NCBI RefSeq assembly: GCF_001653565.1
Contig: NZ_LYPB01000088.1
Coordinates: forward strand, 1 to 64,000
Direction: 5' to 3'
Length of the DNA: 64,000 bases
Origin: Paenibacillus oryzisoli
Lineage (GTDB): Bacteria > Bacillota > Bacilli > Paenibacillales > NBRC-103111
A model generated the notes under the pieces. That model saw only the letters and a program-made list of their open reading frames with translations, was not told where the DNA came from and made no database searches. How positions within the stretch are numbered: position 1 is the first letter of the stretch; every line of letters begins with the position of its first letter. Positions 46,109-55,903 of the stretch are shown here, one piece after another. The translations under genes and the position numbers were made by a program.

Positions 46109-47770
46109 GTGACCATTTGGAGTTGGAAAAAGCTACGGACCAAGCATACATCCCCAAGTCAGCTCTCTCGGATGGTACCCCTGAAGAATTCGCCTGCTCA
46201 TCAGGTCATGGAAGCCAATAAAGAAGCAAGTGTCGGCACGCAACTCGAAGCAACGATTTCATATGTTCAGAAGTTACTCGGTGATAATGATGATTTCATC
46301 ATACGTCGGTTTTGCATCTTTCAGGATCAACCGGCTGTCGTGATGTATTTTCCAGATTTGATTGATAAGCAGTATTTGAACGATTATATTTTAAAACCTT
46401 TGATGCTAACGTCCTCGCAAGATGATGCTCAAGCAGTGAACCGCCCGATGAAAGAGTATCTTTTGAACGATACGCTGTATGCATGCGAAGGAAGAACGGA
46501 AACAGGGCTGAATGAGATTATTCAAGCTATCGTAGAAGGGAAAACGGCTCTTCTCGTTGATGGCGTAACGGATGCGTTTATCTTCAGTACACGTCATGTG
46601 GACAAGCGAGCGATCACGCAACCAGAGACGGAACAGGTGATCCGTGGAGCACGGGAAGGCTTTATCGAAATAATGGGTACGAATTTGGCGTTACTTCGCT
46701 ATCGTCTCCCGACGCCGGATTTACGGATAAAAACGATGCGAATCGGACGTATCACGAAATCTAAAGTGGCGATATGCTACATTGATGGCATTGTGAATCC
46801 TGCACTCGTAGAGGAAGTGTTCAGACGGCTATCGTTGATTGATATCGATGGTGTCCTGGATGCGGGGTATCTGGAACAGTTTATTGAAGATAACCATTTC
46901 TCCCCGTTCCCGCAAATTCAAAATACCGAACGACCGGATAAAGCAGTCGCCAATCTCATGGAGGGAAGAGTTATCCTGCTTGTAGATGGATCGCCGTTTG
47001 CACTTATTTTGCCAACCGTATTCAGTCAATTTTATCAAACGGTCGAAGACTACTCAGAGAGGTTTATTCTCGTCAGTTTCATACGACTTTCGCGCTTAGT
47101 AGCCCTGATTTTCTCGCTGATTTTTCCATCCTTATATGTGGCCTTAATTTCGTTCAATCCCGAGTTGATTCCTACGGAGTTTGCGGTAGCGGTAGCGGGG
47201 GGGAGAGCAGGAGTGCCTTTCCCTTCTGTTATAGAAGTGTTAATCATGGAAATTTCGATGGAAGTATTAAGGGAAGCAACGCTTCGACTGCCGCAGCAAG
47301 TTGGTGGAGCTCTCTCCATTGTAGGCGTACTTGTCGTTGGGCAGGCTGCGGTTGCGGCAGGATTCATTTCTCCGATTACGGTTGTTATTATCGCATTAAC
47401 AACGATAGGTTCGTTCGCAACACCGGCATATAATGCAGCCCTGGCCTTGAGACTGCTGCGTTTTCCGCTTGTTATTTTATCTGGCATATTCGGCCTGTAT
47501 GGGGTAATGATTGGGTTGATTCTCATCACTAACCATATGTTATCTCTAAGATCATTCGGTGTTCCTTACTTGAGCCCGCTAGTCCCGGGGAATTTCCAAG
47601 GGATGAAGGATACGCTTGCCCGATTGCCGCTGTGGAGCATGCCTAAGAGACCGTCACTTCTATACACACCGAATGACACCCGTCTAGGGAATATTACGCA
47701 AGAAAAGAGTGAGGAAGCGCCGAACAATACGTTAGAGCCTAAGAAGTCAGATATACATGGAGGAACGTAA
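46109..47770 (+). CDS. spore germination receptor subunit (GerA type), second operon
   Basis: This 553-aa paralogue of the protein at 23481 has a soluble N-terminal part (to about residue 285) and several membrane segments. EGRVILLVDGSPFALILPTVF and QVGGALSIVGVLVVGQAAVAAG are family landmarks. It starts at GTG 46109 behind GGGGGAG and leads an operon in the order A-B-C-small protein. Confidence 0.94.
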   Translation: MTIWSWKKLRTKHTSPSQLSRMVPLKNSPAHQVMEANKEASVGTQLEATISYVQKLLGDNDDFIIRRFCIFQDQPAVVMYFPDLIDKQYLNDYILKPLMLTSSQDDAQAVNRPMKEYLLNDTLYACEGRTETGLNEIIQAIVEGKTALLVDGVTDAFIFSTRHVDKRAITQPETEQVIRGAREGFIEIMGTNLALLRYRLPTPDLRIKTMRIGRITKSKVAICYIDGIVNPALVEEVFRRLSLIDIDGVLDAGYLEQFIEDNHFSPFPQIQNTERPDKAVANLMEGRVILLVDGSPFALILPTVFSQFYQTVEDYSERFILVSFIRLSRLVALIFSLIFPSLYVALISFNPELIPTEFAVAVAGGRAGVPFPSVIEVLIMEISMEVLREATLRLPQQVGGALSIVGVLVVGQAAVAAGFISPITVVIIALTTIGSFATPAYNAALALRLLRFPLVILSGIFGLYGVMIGLILITNHMLSLRSFGVPYLSPLVPGNFQGMKDTLARLPLWSMPKRPSLLYTPNDTRLGNITQEKSEEAPNNTLEPKKSDIHGGT

Positions 47771-47773
47771 CCA

Positions 47774-48862
47774 ATGGAGCATCCTCGCCAGGTAACAGTG
47801 ATACAAGCGGCGATCATACTGATTAGTACAATCATTGGGGTGGGGGTGTTAGCCCTCTCGTTATTTGCTGTCAGAGCAGCCGATTCAGGGGCGCCTCTTG
47901 TCACATTGCTAGGCTTTTTAGTTGGTTTGTTAGGACTTTGGTTATTAATCAAGCTTGGGATGCGTTTTCCCACGAAATCTATTATTGAGTACAGCATGGA
48001 TCTGGTTGGTAAATGGCCGGCGCGTGGATTTAGTGTTTTGATTATCTTGTTCTTTTGCTTGATTACAGCCCTGGCATCACGTGAATTTGGGGAGGTTGTC
48101 GTCACTTCCGTTTTAACTAAAACCCCCCTAGAGGTGACTGTGATCGTGATGTTGCTGCTAGCGGCTGTTTCTTCTCGCGTAGATATAACGACATTTACTT
48201 ACTTTCACCATTTTTATTTCCCGATCATCGTATTTCCGGGACTAGTTATTGTCGTGCTCTCACTAAAGAATGCACACTTAATTAATCTTCTTCCCCTGTG
48301 GGGCAATGAACCAACCGGTATGCCAATGGGAATTCTCACGATGGCTGCCTTATTTCAAGGCTCATTTGTCATGACGATCGTCATACCTGCGATGCGCAGG
48401 CCGGAGAAAGCCATGATTGCTGGGTTTATTGGTATGTTAGCAGCTGGGTCTTTTTATATACTTATCGTGATTGCTACCGTGGGCGTCTTCGGAGCAGAGG
48501 AAATTAAAAAATTAGTCTGGCCGACACTGGAATTAGCCAAGACGACATCATTGCCCGCCAATATCCTAGAGCGTTTAGACGCTGCATTTCTTGCGGTATG
48601 GGTTACAGCAGTGTTTACGACATTGTTGTCTAACTATTATTTAGCCATATATTTCTCAAGCCAGCTTTTACGTTTGCGAGATCATAAAATGTTCGCCTTC
48701 TTGCTTGTTCCCTTTATCTACGTTATTGCGATGTTCTCACAAAATCTGCTGCAGATGTATGAAATCATTCAAATTGTAGGTCGCTGGGGACTAGTCTTCA
48801 CAGTTGCGTATCCATTGGTTTTATTTGTTGTGGCCTTGATTCGAAAGAAAAAAACGGGGTGA
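47774..48862 (+). CDS. spore germination receptor permease subunit (GerB type), second operon
   Basis: This 362-aa APC-like permease has about ten membrane segments, starting with VTVIQAAIILISTIIGVGVLAL. It should be the germinant-binding subunit. It is 3 bases after the A subunit and overlaps the C subunit by 4 bases. Confidence 0.93.
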   Translation: MEHPRQVTVIQAAIILISTIIGVGVLALSLFAVRAADSGAPLVTLLGFLVGLLGLWLLIKLGMRFPTKSIIEYSMDLVGKWPARGFSVLIILFFCLITALASREFGEVVVTSVLTKTPLEVTVIVMLLLAAVSSRVDITTFTYFHHFYFPIIVFPGLVIVVLSLKNAHLINLLPLWGNEPTGMPMGILTMAALFQGSFVMTIVIPAMRRPEKAMIAGFIGMLAAGSFYILIVIATVGVFGAEEIKKLVWPTLELAKTTSLPANILERLDAAFLAVWVTAVFTTLLSNYYLAIYFSSQLLRLRDHKMFAFLLVPFIYVIAMFSQNLLQMYEIIQIVGRWGLVFTVAYPLVLFVVALIRKKKTG

Positions 48863-50085
48863 TCAACTTGTGGCAAAATCTGATTAAACAGATTCTTGTT
48901 TTCGTGTTGGTTGCCCCTTTGCTGACAGGCTGCTGGGATCGCCTAGAAATCGAAGATCGCGCTGTCGTCCTGGCGATTGGCATCGATATGGCGAAGCCAG
49001 GTGAAGAGAAAGAAAGCAGCAATGCTACGCATATACTGAACCAGGATCCAGCGGCTAATAAGGGCCTTATTCGTATCACCGTCCAAATTGCTGTTCCGGG
49101 CCGCATTCCGTTAGGTGCAGGGAGCGGTTCCGGCAGCCCTTCTGGAGAAAAACCGGTCTGGGTGTTGACCAGCGTCGGATATACCATTGAGGATGCATTA
49201 TTGAATCTCCAGCAGCAGCTCGCAGCTCGGTTGTTTTTTGGCCATTTACGGGTCATTGTGATTTCGGAAGCCGTAGCCAAAAAAGGGATCGAGAATGAAA
49301 ATGACTTCTTTCGGCGTCAACCTCAGGTCAGAAGAACCGTTTGGATGGTCGTATCCAAAGGAAACGCAGCCGACATCATGAAAGCCAATCCGCAATTGGA
49401 GCGCGTTCCGACTTTATATTTGCTCGCTACCCTGGAACATTCCAGAGAAAGGGGCAGTCTGCCCAACATTTTCTTGGGTGTCTTTTTAAGTGCGAATTCC
49501 GCCAAGGGGCAGGCAGGGATGCTTCCTTATTTGGAACTAAAGAGGGAATCGAACATTGAGCTTGCTGGGATGGCCTATTTTAAAAACGATAAAATGGTTG
49601 GCGTTACAACAGCCTTGCAAATCGGACATTATATGGCGATCAAACAAATCAACCCAGGGGGGTATAGTGTTCTTCAAGAAATGCCAGGCTCCAAAACGTT
49701 GGTTATTTTTAAATCTACTCACCGAAAGTCGAGAATAACGACAACTATCAAAAATGGCAATGTGCATACCATCATAAAATGCCAAATCGAGGGGGATTTA
49801 ACGGAGAAATCGAATGAAAAGGTGCTCATTACAAAAGAAAATTTGAAGAAGCTGGAGGAGAAAATTCAAGAAGACGCTAACGTGGGATTCGGGAAATTAA
49901 TTCAGCAGACTCAGCAGAATGGCAGTGACATTTTCGGTTTCGGTGAATATGTGCGCGCGACGCAGCCAGCCTACTGGAACAAGGAAATCAAAACCGAGGA
50001 ATCATGGCAAAATCAATATAAAGAGATGTCATTCGATGTCACGGTACACGTTAAGATTAGACGAATTGGGACGAAAACCAACTAG
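48859..50085 (+). CDS. spore germination lipoprotein (GerC type), second operon
   Basis: This 408-aa protein has a lipobox LTGC (near residue 22) followed by WDRLEIEDRAVVLAIGID. The Spore_GerAC C-terminal domain has DIFGFGEYVRAT near residue 350. The N-terminal half contains a Gly/Ser-rich insertion (PLGAGSGSGSPSGEK) not seen in the paralogue at 22251. Confidence 0.93.
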   Translation: MINLWQNLIKQILVFVLVAPLLTGCWDRLEIEDRAVVLAIGIDMAKPGEEKESSNATHILNQDPAANKGLIRITVQIAVPGRIPLGAGSGSGSPSGEKPVWVLTSVGYTIEDALLNLQQQLAARLFFGHLRVIVISEAVAKKGIENENDFFRRQPQVRRTVWMVVSKGNAADIMKANPQLERVPTLYLLATLEHSRERGSLPNIFLGVFLSANSAKGQAGMLPYLELKRESNIELAGMAYFKNDKMVGVTTALQIGHYMAIKQINPGGYSVLQEMPGSKTLVIFKSTHRKSRITTTIKNGNVHTIIKCQIEGDLTEKSNEKVLITKENLKKLEEKIQEDANVGFGKLIQQTQQNGSDIFGFGEYVRATQPAYWNKEIKTEESWQNQYKEMSFDVTVHVKIRRIGTKTN

Positions 50086-50104
50086 GGAAGGAAGGATTCG
50101 GCCA

Positions 50105-50305
50105 ATGATTACCTTTAACAATTACACGGTTTTGCTGCTGTTGGTCTCCGGGTTGCTCGTGTTAGTTTTCGATGTGAAAAATTATACGAAGGCCAACATG
50201 CCCAAAGAGAAAAAAGGAGCTTTATTTGCAGGATGGTTCAATATCTCTTTAGGAATCCTTTCGTTCTTCGGCTATTGGGTGTATGAAAAGTGGTTCTGGA
50301 AATAA
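50105..50305 (+). CDS. small CLC_0170-like membrane protein of the ger operon
   Basis: This 66-aa protein starts at ATG 50105 behind GGAAGGA. It has two hydrophobic helices (about 8-23 and 39-57) around a charged loop FDVKNYTKANMPKEKK. CLC_0170-type small proteins are commonly found next to ger genes. It is the last gene of the operon and probably equivalent in role to the 77-aa protein at 22011, though sequence similarity is not evident by eye. Confidence 0.8.
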   Translation: MITFNNYTVLLLLVSGLLVLVFDVKNYTKANMPKEKKGALFAGWFNISLGILSFFGYWVYEKWFWK

Positions 50306-50319
50306 AAGGAGGTTTACTT

Positions 50320-51135
50320 ATGGTCAATGTGCAGCGGAAGCAATCGAAGTCCCTGCTGACGAAAGCTAGCGGCTTCCTTGAAGGTTACTCCCACACGTTG
50401 AATCCGTACACGGGCTGTGCTTTCTCCTGCTCGTACTGCTACGTGCGGCAAATGCCGGTGGCCTTATTCCGCAACGAGCCTTGGGGGGGCTGGGTCGACG
50501 TAAAGGAGAACGCGCCTGCGCTCCTGGCCAAGGAGCTCGTCCGGGCCAAGCGCAAAGGGCCGGTTACGATCTTCTTCTCCTCGGCGACGGACCCGTATCA
50601 GCCGATCGAGTACAAGGAGCGCATTACTCGCGCGCTCCTCGAGGTGATGTCCGAAGCGCAGCCGGACTTCTTGTTCGTGCAAACCCGCAGCCCGCTCGTG
50701 ACGCGGGATGCGGACCTGCTTCAGCTGCTCGGCGACCGCGTCCGAGTCAGCATGACGGTGGAGACGGACCGCGAGGACATCCGTCGCGCGTTCACCCCGT
50801 CCGCGCCACCGATCGCGGCGCGGCTGAAAGCACTCCGCGAGCTTGCCGCGCGCGGAATCCCGGTGCAGGCCACGATCGCGCCAGCGCTGCCCAGCTCGGA
50901 CGGCTTCGCCGAGCTGCTCTCTGGCATCGTGGATCGGGTGTGCATCGACGATTACTTCATGGGCGATGGCAGTGGGGGCGGCCGCACGGGGCGCACCGGC
51001 GTGCGTGCGATCTATGACGCGCTGGGGCTGACCGACTGGTACAGTCGGGATGCGTATCGGCGCGTGCACGAAGAGCTCCTGCGGCATTTCCCGCAGGAGC
51101 GTGTCTTCGTCTCTCAGGCGGGCTTCCTCCCCTGA
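50320..51135 (+). CDS. radical-SAM protein of the SPL-like / Rv2578c group
   Basis: This 271-aa protein has the radical-SAM cluster motif CxxxCxxC at C33, C37 and C40 (GCAFSCSYCYV) and a TIM-barrel-like body (TIFFSSATDPYQPIE). The group is related to spore photoproduct lyase, but the C-terminal conserved cysteine of true SplB is not seen. The substrate is unknown. ATG 50320 follows AAAGGAGG. The interior (50460-51020) is much more GC-rich than the ger genes before it, which hints at a different history. Confidence 0.82.
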   Translation: MVNVQRKQSKSLLTKASGFLEGYSHTLNPYTGCAFSCSYCYVRQMPVALFRNEPWGGWVDVKENAPALLAKELVRAKRKGPVTIFFSSATDPYQPIEYKERITRALLEVMSEAQPDFLFVQTRSPLVTRDADLLQLLGDRVRVSMTVETDREDIRRAFTPSAPPIAARLKALRELAARGIPVQATIAPALPSSDGFAELLSGIVDRVCIDDYFMGDGSGGGRTGRTGVRAIYDALGLTDWYSRDAYRRVHEELLRHFPQERVFVSQAGFLP

Positions 51136-51158
51136 GGGCCCGCCAATCTTCACTGTTG

Positions 51159-52127
51159 TTACCTCGCCAATGGCGCGTCTTGTACTTCCGTATGATCGCG
51201 GAGCCGTTGTTTGAATTCTTTAGGCGAGCATTGATTATATCGCTTGAACAATTTATAGAACTGAGCCATGTTTTGAATACCGGCCTCATAGCTAATTTCC
51301 ATAATGCTGAGATCCCCTGTGAGCAGGAGGCGCTCGGCTTTTTTGATACGTTTGTAATTGACATAATCAATAAAGGATAGTCCCATCACTTTTTTAAAAT
51401 ACTTAATAAAGTAATGGTAACTTAGATTCAGAATGCGGCACACATCTTCGACCGTAATTCGCTCAGTCAGGTGTTCGTCGATATAATTCAGCGCTGGACG
51501 CAAACGTGAGATGCCAGAATCTTCGGTCAGCCCCAAGAGATCACGTTTATCATTGCGCAGCAGGAGTAATAGGAGGTGTTTAATAGCAGCGACGATGGCT
51601 AGTTCATAGCCAATGGTACGCGTTTGTGACTCCTCATGAATTTGCCGGATGAGCTGGTAAGCACTAGTTCTGACCACCGTATTCAAACGAAACAGTTCAT
51701 TAAATGGCTCAAGGGAATGCGTCAACTCCGAGAACAGGTGCAAATAAGCGAGTGTGCTCAGGTCAAAATGCTGCGTCAGATCAATCTGAAATACAATATA
51801 ATGTAGAGATTCTTCTGAGTTTTTATGTGTACGATGGGGTTGCGAAGAACCAAGCAACATGACATCCCCGGCGTCCAACACGGTATAGGCATCCTTCGTT
51901 TGGATGGCGAGTTGACCCTGAGTGACGACCAGAAACTCAACCTGCTTATGCCAATGCCATGTCCAAGGGTCGGGCAAACCAAAGCTGGGGGAGTCCTGCA
52001 TAATTTCCCATATTTTTAAGAAAAGAAGCGGGTTCTGGTATACGACTTCTTCATTTTTCATTTCAGTTAAGTTTGCAGGACTAAGAGTAGGGATCATGGG
52101 CATGGAGGACCTCACTATGCTGGACAT
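51159..52127 (-). CDS. AraC-family regulator with cupin sensor domain
   Basis: This protein of up to 322 aa has an N-terminal cupin (about 50-150; WHWHKQVEFLVVTQGQLAI, DAGDVMLLGSSQPH), and two C-terminal AraC helix-turn-helix units (about 215-315; LNLSYHYFIKYFKKVMGL and AGIQNMAQFYKLFKRY). Such proteins usually sense sugars. It is divergent from the ThuA-like gene and probably regulates it. ATG 52103 has a better-placed ribosome site than ATG 52127. Confidence 0.9.
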   Translation of the reverse strand: MSSIVRSSMPMIPTLSPANLTEMKNEEVVYQNPLLFLKIWEIMQDSPSFGLPDPWTWHWHKQVEFLVVTQGQLAIQTKDAYTVLDAGDVMLLGSSQPHRTHKNSEESLHYIVFQIDLTQHFDLSTLAYLHLFSELTHSLEPFNELFRLNTVVRTSAYQLIRQIHEESQTRTIGYELAIVAAIKHLLLLLLRNDKRDLLGLTEDSGISRLRPALNYIDEHLTERITVEDVCRILNLSYHYFIKYFKKVMGLSFIDYVNYKRIKKAERLLLTGDLSIMEISYEAGIQNMAQFYKLFKRYNQCSPKEFKQRLRDHTEVQDAPLAR

Positions 52128-52278
52128 TTTTGAATAAGATTTAATCGGAATAAGTATAACATCACAGGGTAGTAGATGACACTATTGAATAAGAAGTAGG
52201 CACAATTCTGCCTTTCCTTGTAGGTTGTGAAAACCTATACTCAGAAGTAAGAATGAATACGCTATCGTGGAGGATTGA

Positions 52279-53019
52279 ATGATGAGTAAACCATTAAAAG
52301 TAACCGTTTGGAACGAATATCGTCATGAAAAAGAAAGTGAAATCGTCCGCTCAGCCTATCCTGATGGCATACATACAGCTATTGGTGAGGGCCTTAGCGG
52401 TTCTGTCCAAGTTACCTATGCAACATTAGACGATCCTGAGCATGGGTTGACGGAAGAGGTTCTGAACAATACAGATGTATTGATTTGGTGGGGGCACAAA
52501 GCACACGGTGAGGTACAAGACGAAATCGTAGCTCGTGTTCAAAAGCGTGTATGGGCAGGCATGGGGCTCATCGTTCTGCATTCCGGTCATTTCTCCAAAG
52601 TGTTCAAAACGCTTATGGGCACATCCTGTGATCTCAAATGGCGCGAGGCTGACGAGAAAGAACGCCTATGGGTCGTTGCACCCCATCATCCAATCGTGGA
52701 AGGCATTGGCGAGTACATTGATCTTGAGGCAGAGGAAATGTATGGGGAGCATTTTGACATCCCACAACCTGATGAGCTTATCATGGTTTCTTGGTTCGAA
52801 GGCGGGGAAGTATTCCGCAGCGGTTGTACCTTCCACCGTGGGAACGGTAAGATCTTCTACTTCCGCCCAGGTCATGAGACTTACCGCACTTACTACAATG
52901 AGCAAATCCGCCGCGTCATCTCCAATGCCGTTCAGTGGGCAGCGCCATCTACGCGCGAATACCCGAAATACGGTAACCACAAGCCGCTGGAAGAGATTAA
53001 AGCGAAGGTTAAAGCTTAA
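52279..53019 (+). CDS. ThuA-like domain protein
   Basis: This 246-aa protein is of the ThuA (trehalose-utilisation) family, a class-I glutamine-amidotransferase-like fold. It has [10 protein letters not shown] at the start, [25 protein letters not shown] and [13 protein letters not shown]. The biochemical role of ThuA proteins is in sugar metabolism and poorly defined. It starts at ATG 52279 or 52282 behind GGAGGA. The divergent cupin-AraC regulator suggests sugar induction. Confidence 0.9.
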   Translation: MMSKPLKVTVWNEYRHEKESEIVRSAYPDGIHTAIGEGLSGSVQVTYATLDDPEHGLTEEVLNNTDVLIWWGHKAHGEVQDEIVARVQKRVWAGMGLIVLHSGHFSKVFKTLMGTSCDLKWREADEKERLWVVAPHHPIVEGIGEYIDLEAEEMYGEHFDIPQPDELIMVSWFEGGEVFRSGCTFHRGNGKIFYFRPGHETYRTYYNEQIRRVISNAVQWAAPSTREYPKYGNHKPLEEIKAKVKA

Positions 53020-53035
53020 TAATAGCGCAGTACCG

Positions 53036-53067
53036 AGCATGCTCCCAATTTGGGGCATGCTTTTTTT
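53036..53067 (+). terminator. terminator after the ThuA-like gene
   Basis: AGCATGCTCCC and TGGGGCATGCT form a stem around AATT, followed by seven Ts. Confidence 0.9.
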
Positions 53068-53264
53068 ATTAGATCAATTTTATCTGGAATCAACACAAAA
53101 AATAACATTTATAGCATAATATACGTTATTCTGAATTAGAATTCGTGATATTTTATTATAAAATATAATTATAAAATATTCCAAATAATATAATATTTAC
53201 AAAATACAAGAACTGGCATAATATAACAAAATGCAACCTACTAAATTAAGGGAGATGAAGTAGA

Positions 53265-55802
53265 ATGAGGGTAAAAAAGCGAAAAAAATCGGTTATTTTA
53301 CTGATGATTATTTTGTTATTCTTTATCAGTTTTACCGAATTACTCAGTGAGCCCGTTCACGCTGCCGCAACAGCAGAGAAGAAAGAAACTTATCTGATTA
53401 AGTTGAAAAATTCATCCAATGCAAGCCAATGGGCTTCCAAAAGAGGAATTAATGTTAAGAGAATGAATAAAACGAGCAATCGCTCCACCACTGTTGTAGC
53501 AGAGTTGAGTCCAAATGATTTAAAGAAAATGAAAGCGGATACAAATGTTTCGATCATTGAAAAGGACCAGTTGGTTAATCTCCAGTCCAGCCAAGAGGTG
53601 AATCCAAGTAATACCCACTCAATCGTGCCATGGGGAGTAACAGCAACCCAAGCCGTTTATGCACATGATCAGGGAATGACCGGTAACGGGATCAAGATAG
53701 CTGTCTTGGATACCGGTGTCTTCACAGCACACCCGGATCTGCGGATTGCTGGCGGTCAAACCTTTGTTGAAGGTACTTCTACCTTTGAGGATGACAACGG
53801 ACATGGCACGCATGTAGCAGGGATCATCAATGCGTCTGCCAATGGATTCGGGACAGAAGGGACGGCCCCGGATGCCCAGGTGTATGTGTTGAAGGTGCTG
53901 GATGCCAAGGGGAATGGCTATTACAGCTCCGTCATTGATGCTATTGAATGGTGCGTTGACAACGGCATCCAAATTGTGTCCATGAGTTTTGGTGGTGCGG
54001 AATACAGCGAGGTGCTTCATCAAGTGATTCAAGAGGCAATTGCCGAACACGGCATCTTGTTCGTAGCGGCTGCTGGCAACAATGGAGCAGGCGGAGAGAT
54101 GGAGAAATACCCGGCGCGTTATCCGGAGGTTGTGTCAGTTGGGTCGGTTAATGAGGCTTATATCCGTTCGGGATTCTCCAGTACTGGTACTGAGCTAGAC
54201 CTTATGGCTCCTGGAGAGCAAATCTGGAGTACAGCTCTGAACGGTGAATACGGCATTCGCTCTGGAACATCTATGGCAGCCCCATATGCGGCCGGTGCGG
54301 CGGCACTAGTATGGTCGGCCAACAAAGATCTGACCGCCGAACAAGTTCGTCAGAAGTTGCTTGTACAGGCCGTTAAATTAGGCCACAGTCATGAATACGG
54401 AGCAGGCTTTCTTCAAGTTCTGGCTAGTGCCGATTTATCGAATATCGTTCCGAACAATCCAGGCAAGGGACAATTGTTCAGCATCAGTCGTCAGGAATAT
54501 GAAATACGGGGCTTGCTGGAGAAGCTTGCCGTGATGCAAAAGAATGCCATGGAGCAGGACAAACTTCAATTGGCGAAGGACATTGACGCTGCGTTTAATC
54601 AGCTGAAAATAGAATATGGCATCCTACGTCAGGACAGCCCTTCAGTCACACGAGCGGAATACACTCAACTGTCTGTTACCCAATCCGTCTATAAGCTGGC
54701 ACTTCAATCCATCGATTATAACAGCTCCCAGTTAGAGACTATGAACCAATTACTGTCGGATTACCAGCTAAAAACCGCCCAATTTCAGTCACAGTTAGAG
54801 GATGTGGAGCTTCCGGAGATGGGGATTACGGAAGAATTATATTGGGATAAAATTGGCGATGGTCAGACGATTTCTCCTGGAGAAACAGCATCAATTTATT
54901 TTAGTATGTCAACTGATATCCGGAATTTGAATGTTGAAATTACAGGGCCTGATTACTACTATACAGAATCGTATCAAGTTCCCGATGAACATTATTGGGG
55001 GTTTAATAATTACAATTGGTATACGGAAAACGAGCTCGCACCTGGGGATTACACCATTAAGTTTATTGGATATTATCAACAATCGGACAGTACATTTGAA
55101 TTTTATTTTACAATACATGTTGGTTCGACGCTACTAGATGAGATGCCACCAGTCATAACACTCACACCATCGCAGACGACACCTACTCAACAAGTCACAA
55201 TCACCGTCAATGCAACGGATAATGTCGGAGTAACGCAAACGAAATGGGCAAGTGGTAGTCAAACAGCCAGCTACTTTGTAACAGGTGGAACTGTACTGAG
55301 TGGCATTGTCTTTACAGTTATAGCGAACGGAATGTATACAGTTTGGGCAACGGATGCGGCAGGAAATCAGACCGTACAAACGATAAACATTGATACAACT
55401 CTCCCGACAACACCAACTAATTTGAAATTAACGGGAGTGACAACTAGCACAATATCTATCGCATGGACGGTATCAACAGATAATGTTGGGGTAACGGGGT
55501 ATGACATCTACAACGGTACTACATTGATTGGAAGTGTAAACGGAAGCACGGCTACATACACGGTGACAGGTCTTGCAGCCAATACCCTATACAATTTCAC
55601 GGTGAAAGCGAAGGATACGGCAGGAAATATATCTGCGGCAAGCAATACGTTAAGTTTCTTTGCTAATGGAAAATTAACCTACACCTATGATACACAAGGA
55701 AGATTAACATCGATAAGCGTAACATCAACGGGGAAAATCGTGAAATCTTTTGAATACGATAACAATGGTAATCTAAAGAAAGTCACAATAGGCACGCCAT
55801 AG
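53265..55802 (+). CDS. secreted subtilase with FN3 domain and YD-repeat tail
   Basis: This 845-aa protein has a signal peptide (to about residue 37). An I9-type propeptide follows (about 42-105). The S8 peptidase domain has catalytic D149 (AVLDTGV), H180 (NGHGTHVAG) and S336 (SGTSMAAP). After it come a helical region (about 400-510), beta-rich domains, an FN3 module (about 714-795) and two YD-type repeats at the end (YTYDTQGRLTSI, FEYDNNGNLKKV; about 803-845). YD repeats are the building units of Rhs shells and are unusual on a protease. The next gene, 100 bases on, encodes an Rhs toxin, so the protease may process or travel with it. It begins after an AT-rich gap. Confidence 0.9.
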   Translation: MRVKKRKKSVILLMIILLFFISFTELLSEPVHAAATAEKKETYLIKLKNSSNASQWASKRGINVKRMNKTSNRSTTVVAELSPNDLKKMKADTNVSIIEKDQLVNLQSSQEVNPSNTHSIVPWGVTATQAVYAHDQGMTGNGIKIAVLDTGVFTAHPDLRIAGGQTFVEGTSTFEDDNGHGTHVAGIINASANGFGTEGTAPDAQVYVLKVLDAKGNGYYSSVIDAIEWCVDNGIQIVSMSFGGAEYSEVLHQVIQEAIAEHGILFVAAAGNNGAGGEMEKYPARYPEVVSVGSVNEAYIRSGFSSTGTELDLMAPGEQIWSTALNGEYGIRSGTSMAAPYAAGAAALVWSANKDLTAEQVRQKLLVQAVKLGHSHEYGAGFLQVLASADLSNIVPNNPGKGQLFSISRQEYEIRGLLEKLAVMQKNAMEQDKLQLAKDIDAAFNQLKIEYGILRQDSPSVTRAEYTQLSVTQSVYKLALQSIDYNSSQLETMNQLLSDYQLKTAQFQSQLEDVELPEMGITEELYWDKIGDGQTISPGETASIYFSMSTDIRNLNVEITGPDYYYTESYQVPDEHYWGFNNYNWYTENELAPGDYTIKFIGYYQQSDSTFEFYFTIHVGSTLLDEMPPVITLTPSQTTPTQQVTITVNATDNVGVTQTKWASGSQTASYFVTGGTVLSGIVFTVIANGMYTVWATDAAGNQTVQTINIDTTLPTTPTNLKLTGVTTSTISIAWTVSTDNVGVTGYDIYNGTTLIGSVNGSTATYTVTGLAANTLYNFTVKAKDTAGNISAASNTLSFFANGKLTYTYDTQGRLTSISVTSTGKIVKSFEYDNNGNLKKVTIGTP

Positions 55803-55903
55803 GGAACGATTCGTAGGACTGTATCACTTTTCAAAACAAAGGAATATCAAATCTTTCATGTCACTATATATTCAATTTTGTCTAAAATTTACAGGAGGTA
55901 ACT

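Noticed and set aside
50464-51153. 229-codon - strand frame antisense to the radical-SAM gene
   Set aside because: Arg/Ala/Glu-rich shadow of a GC-rich gene that has clear motifs on the + strand.
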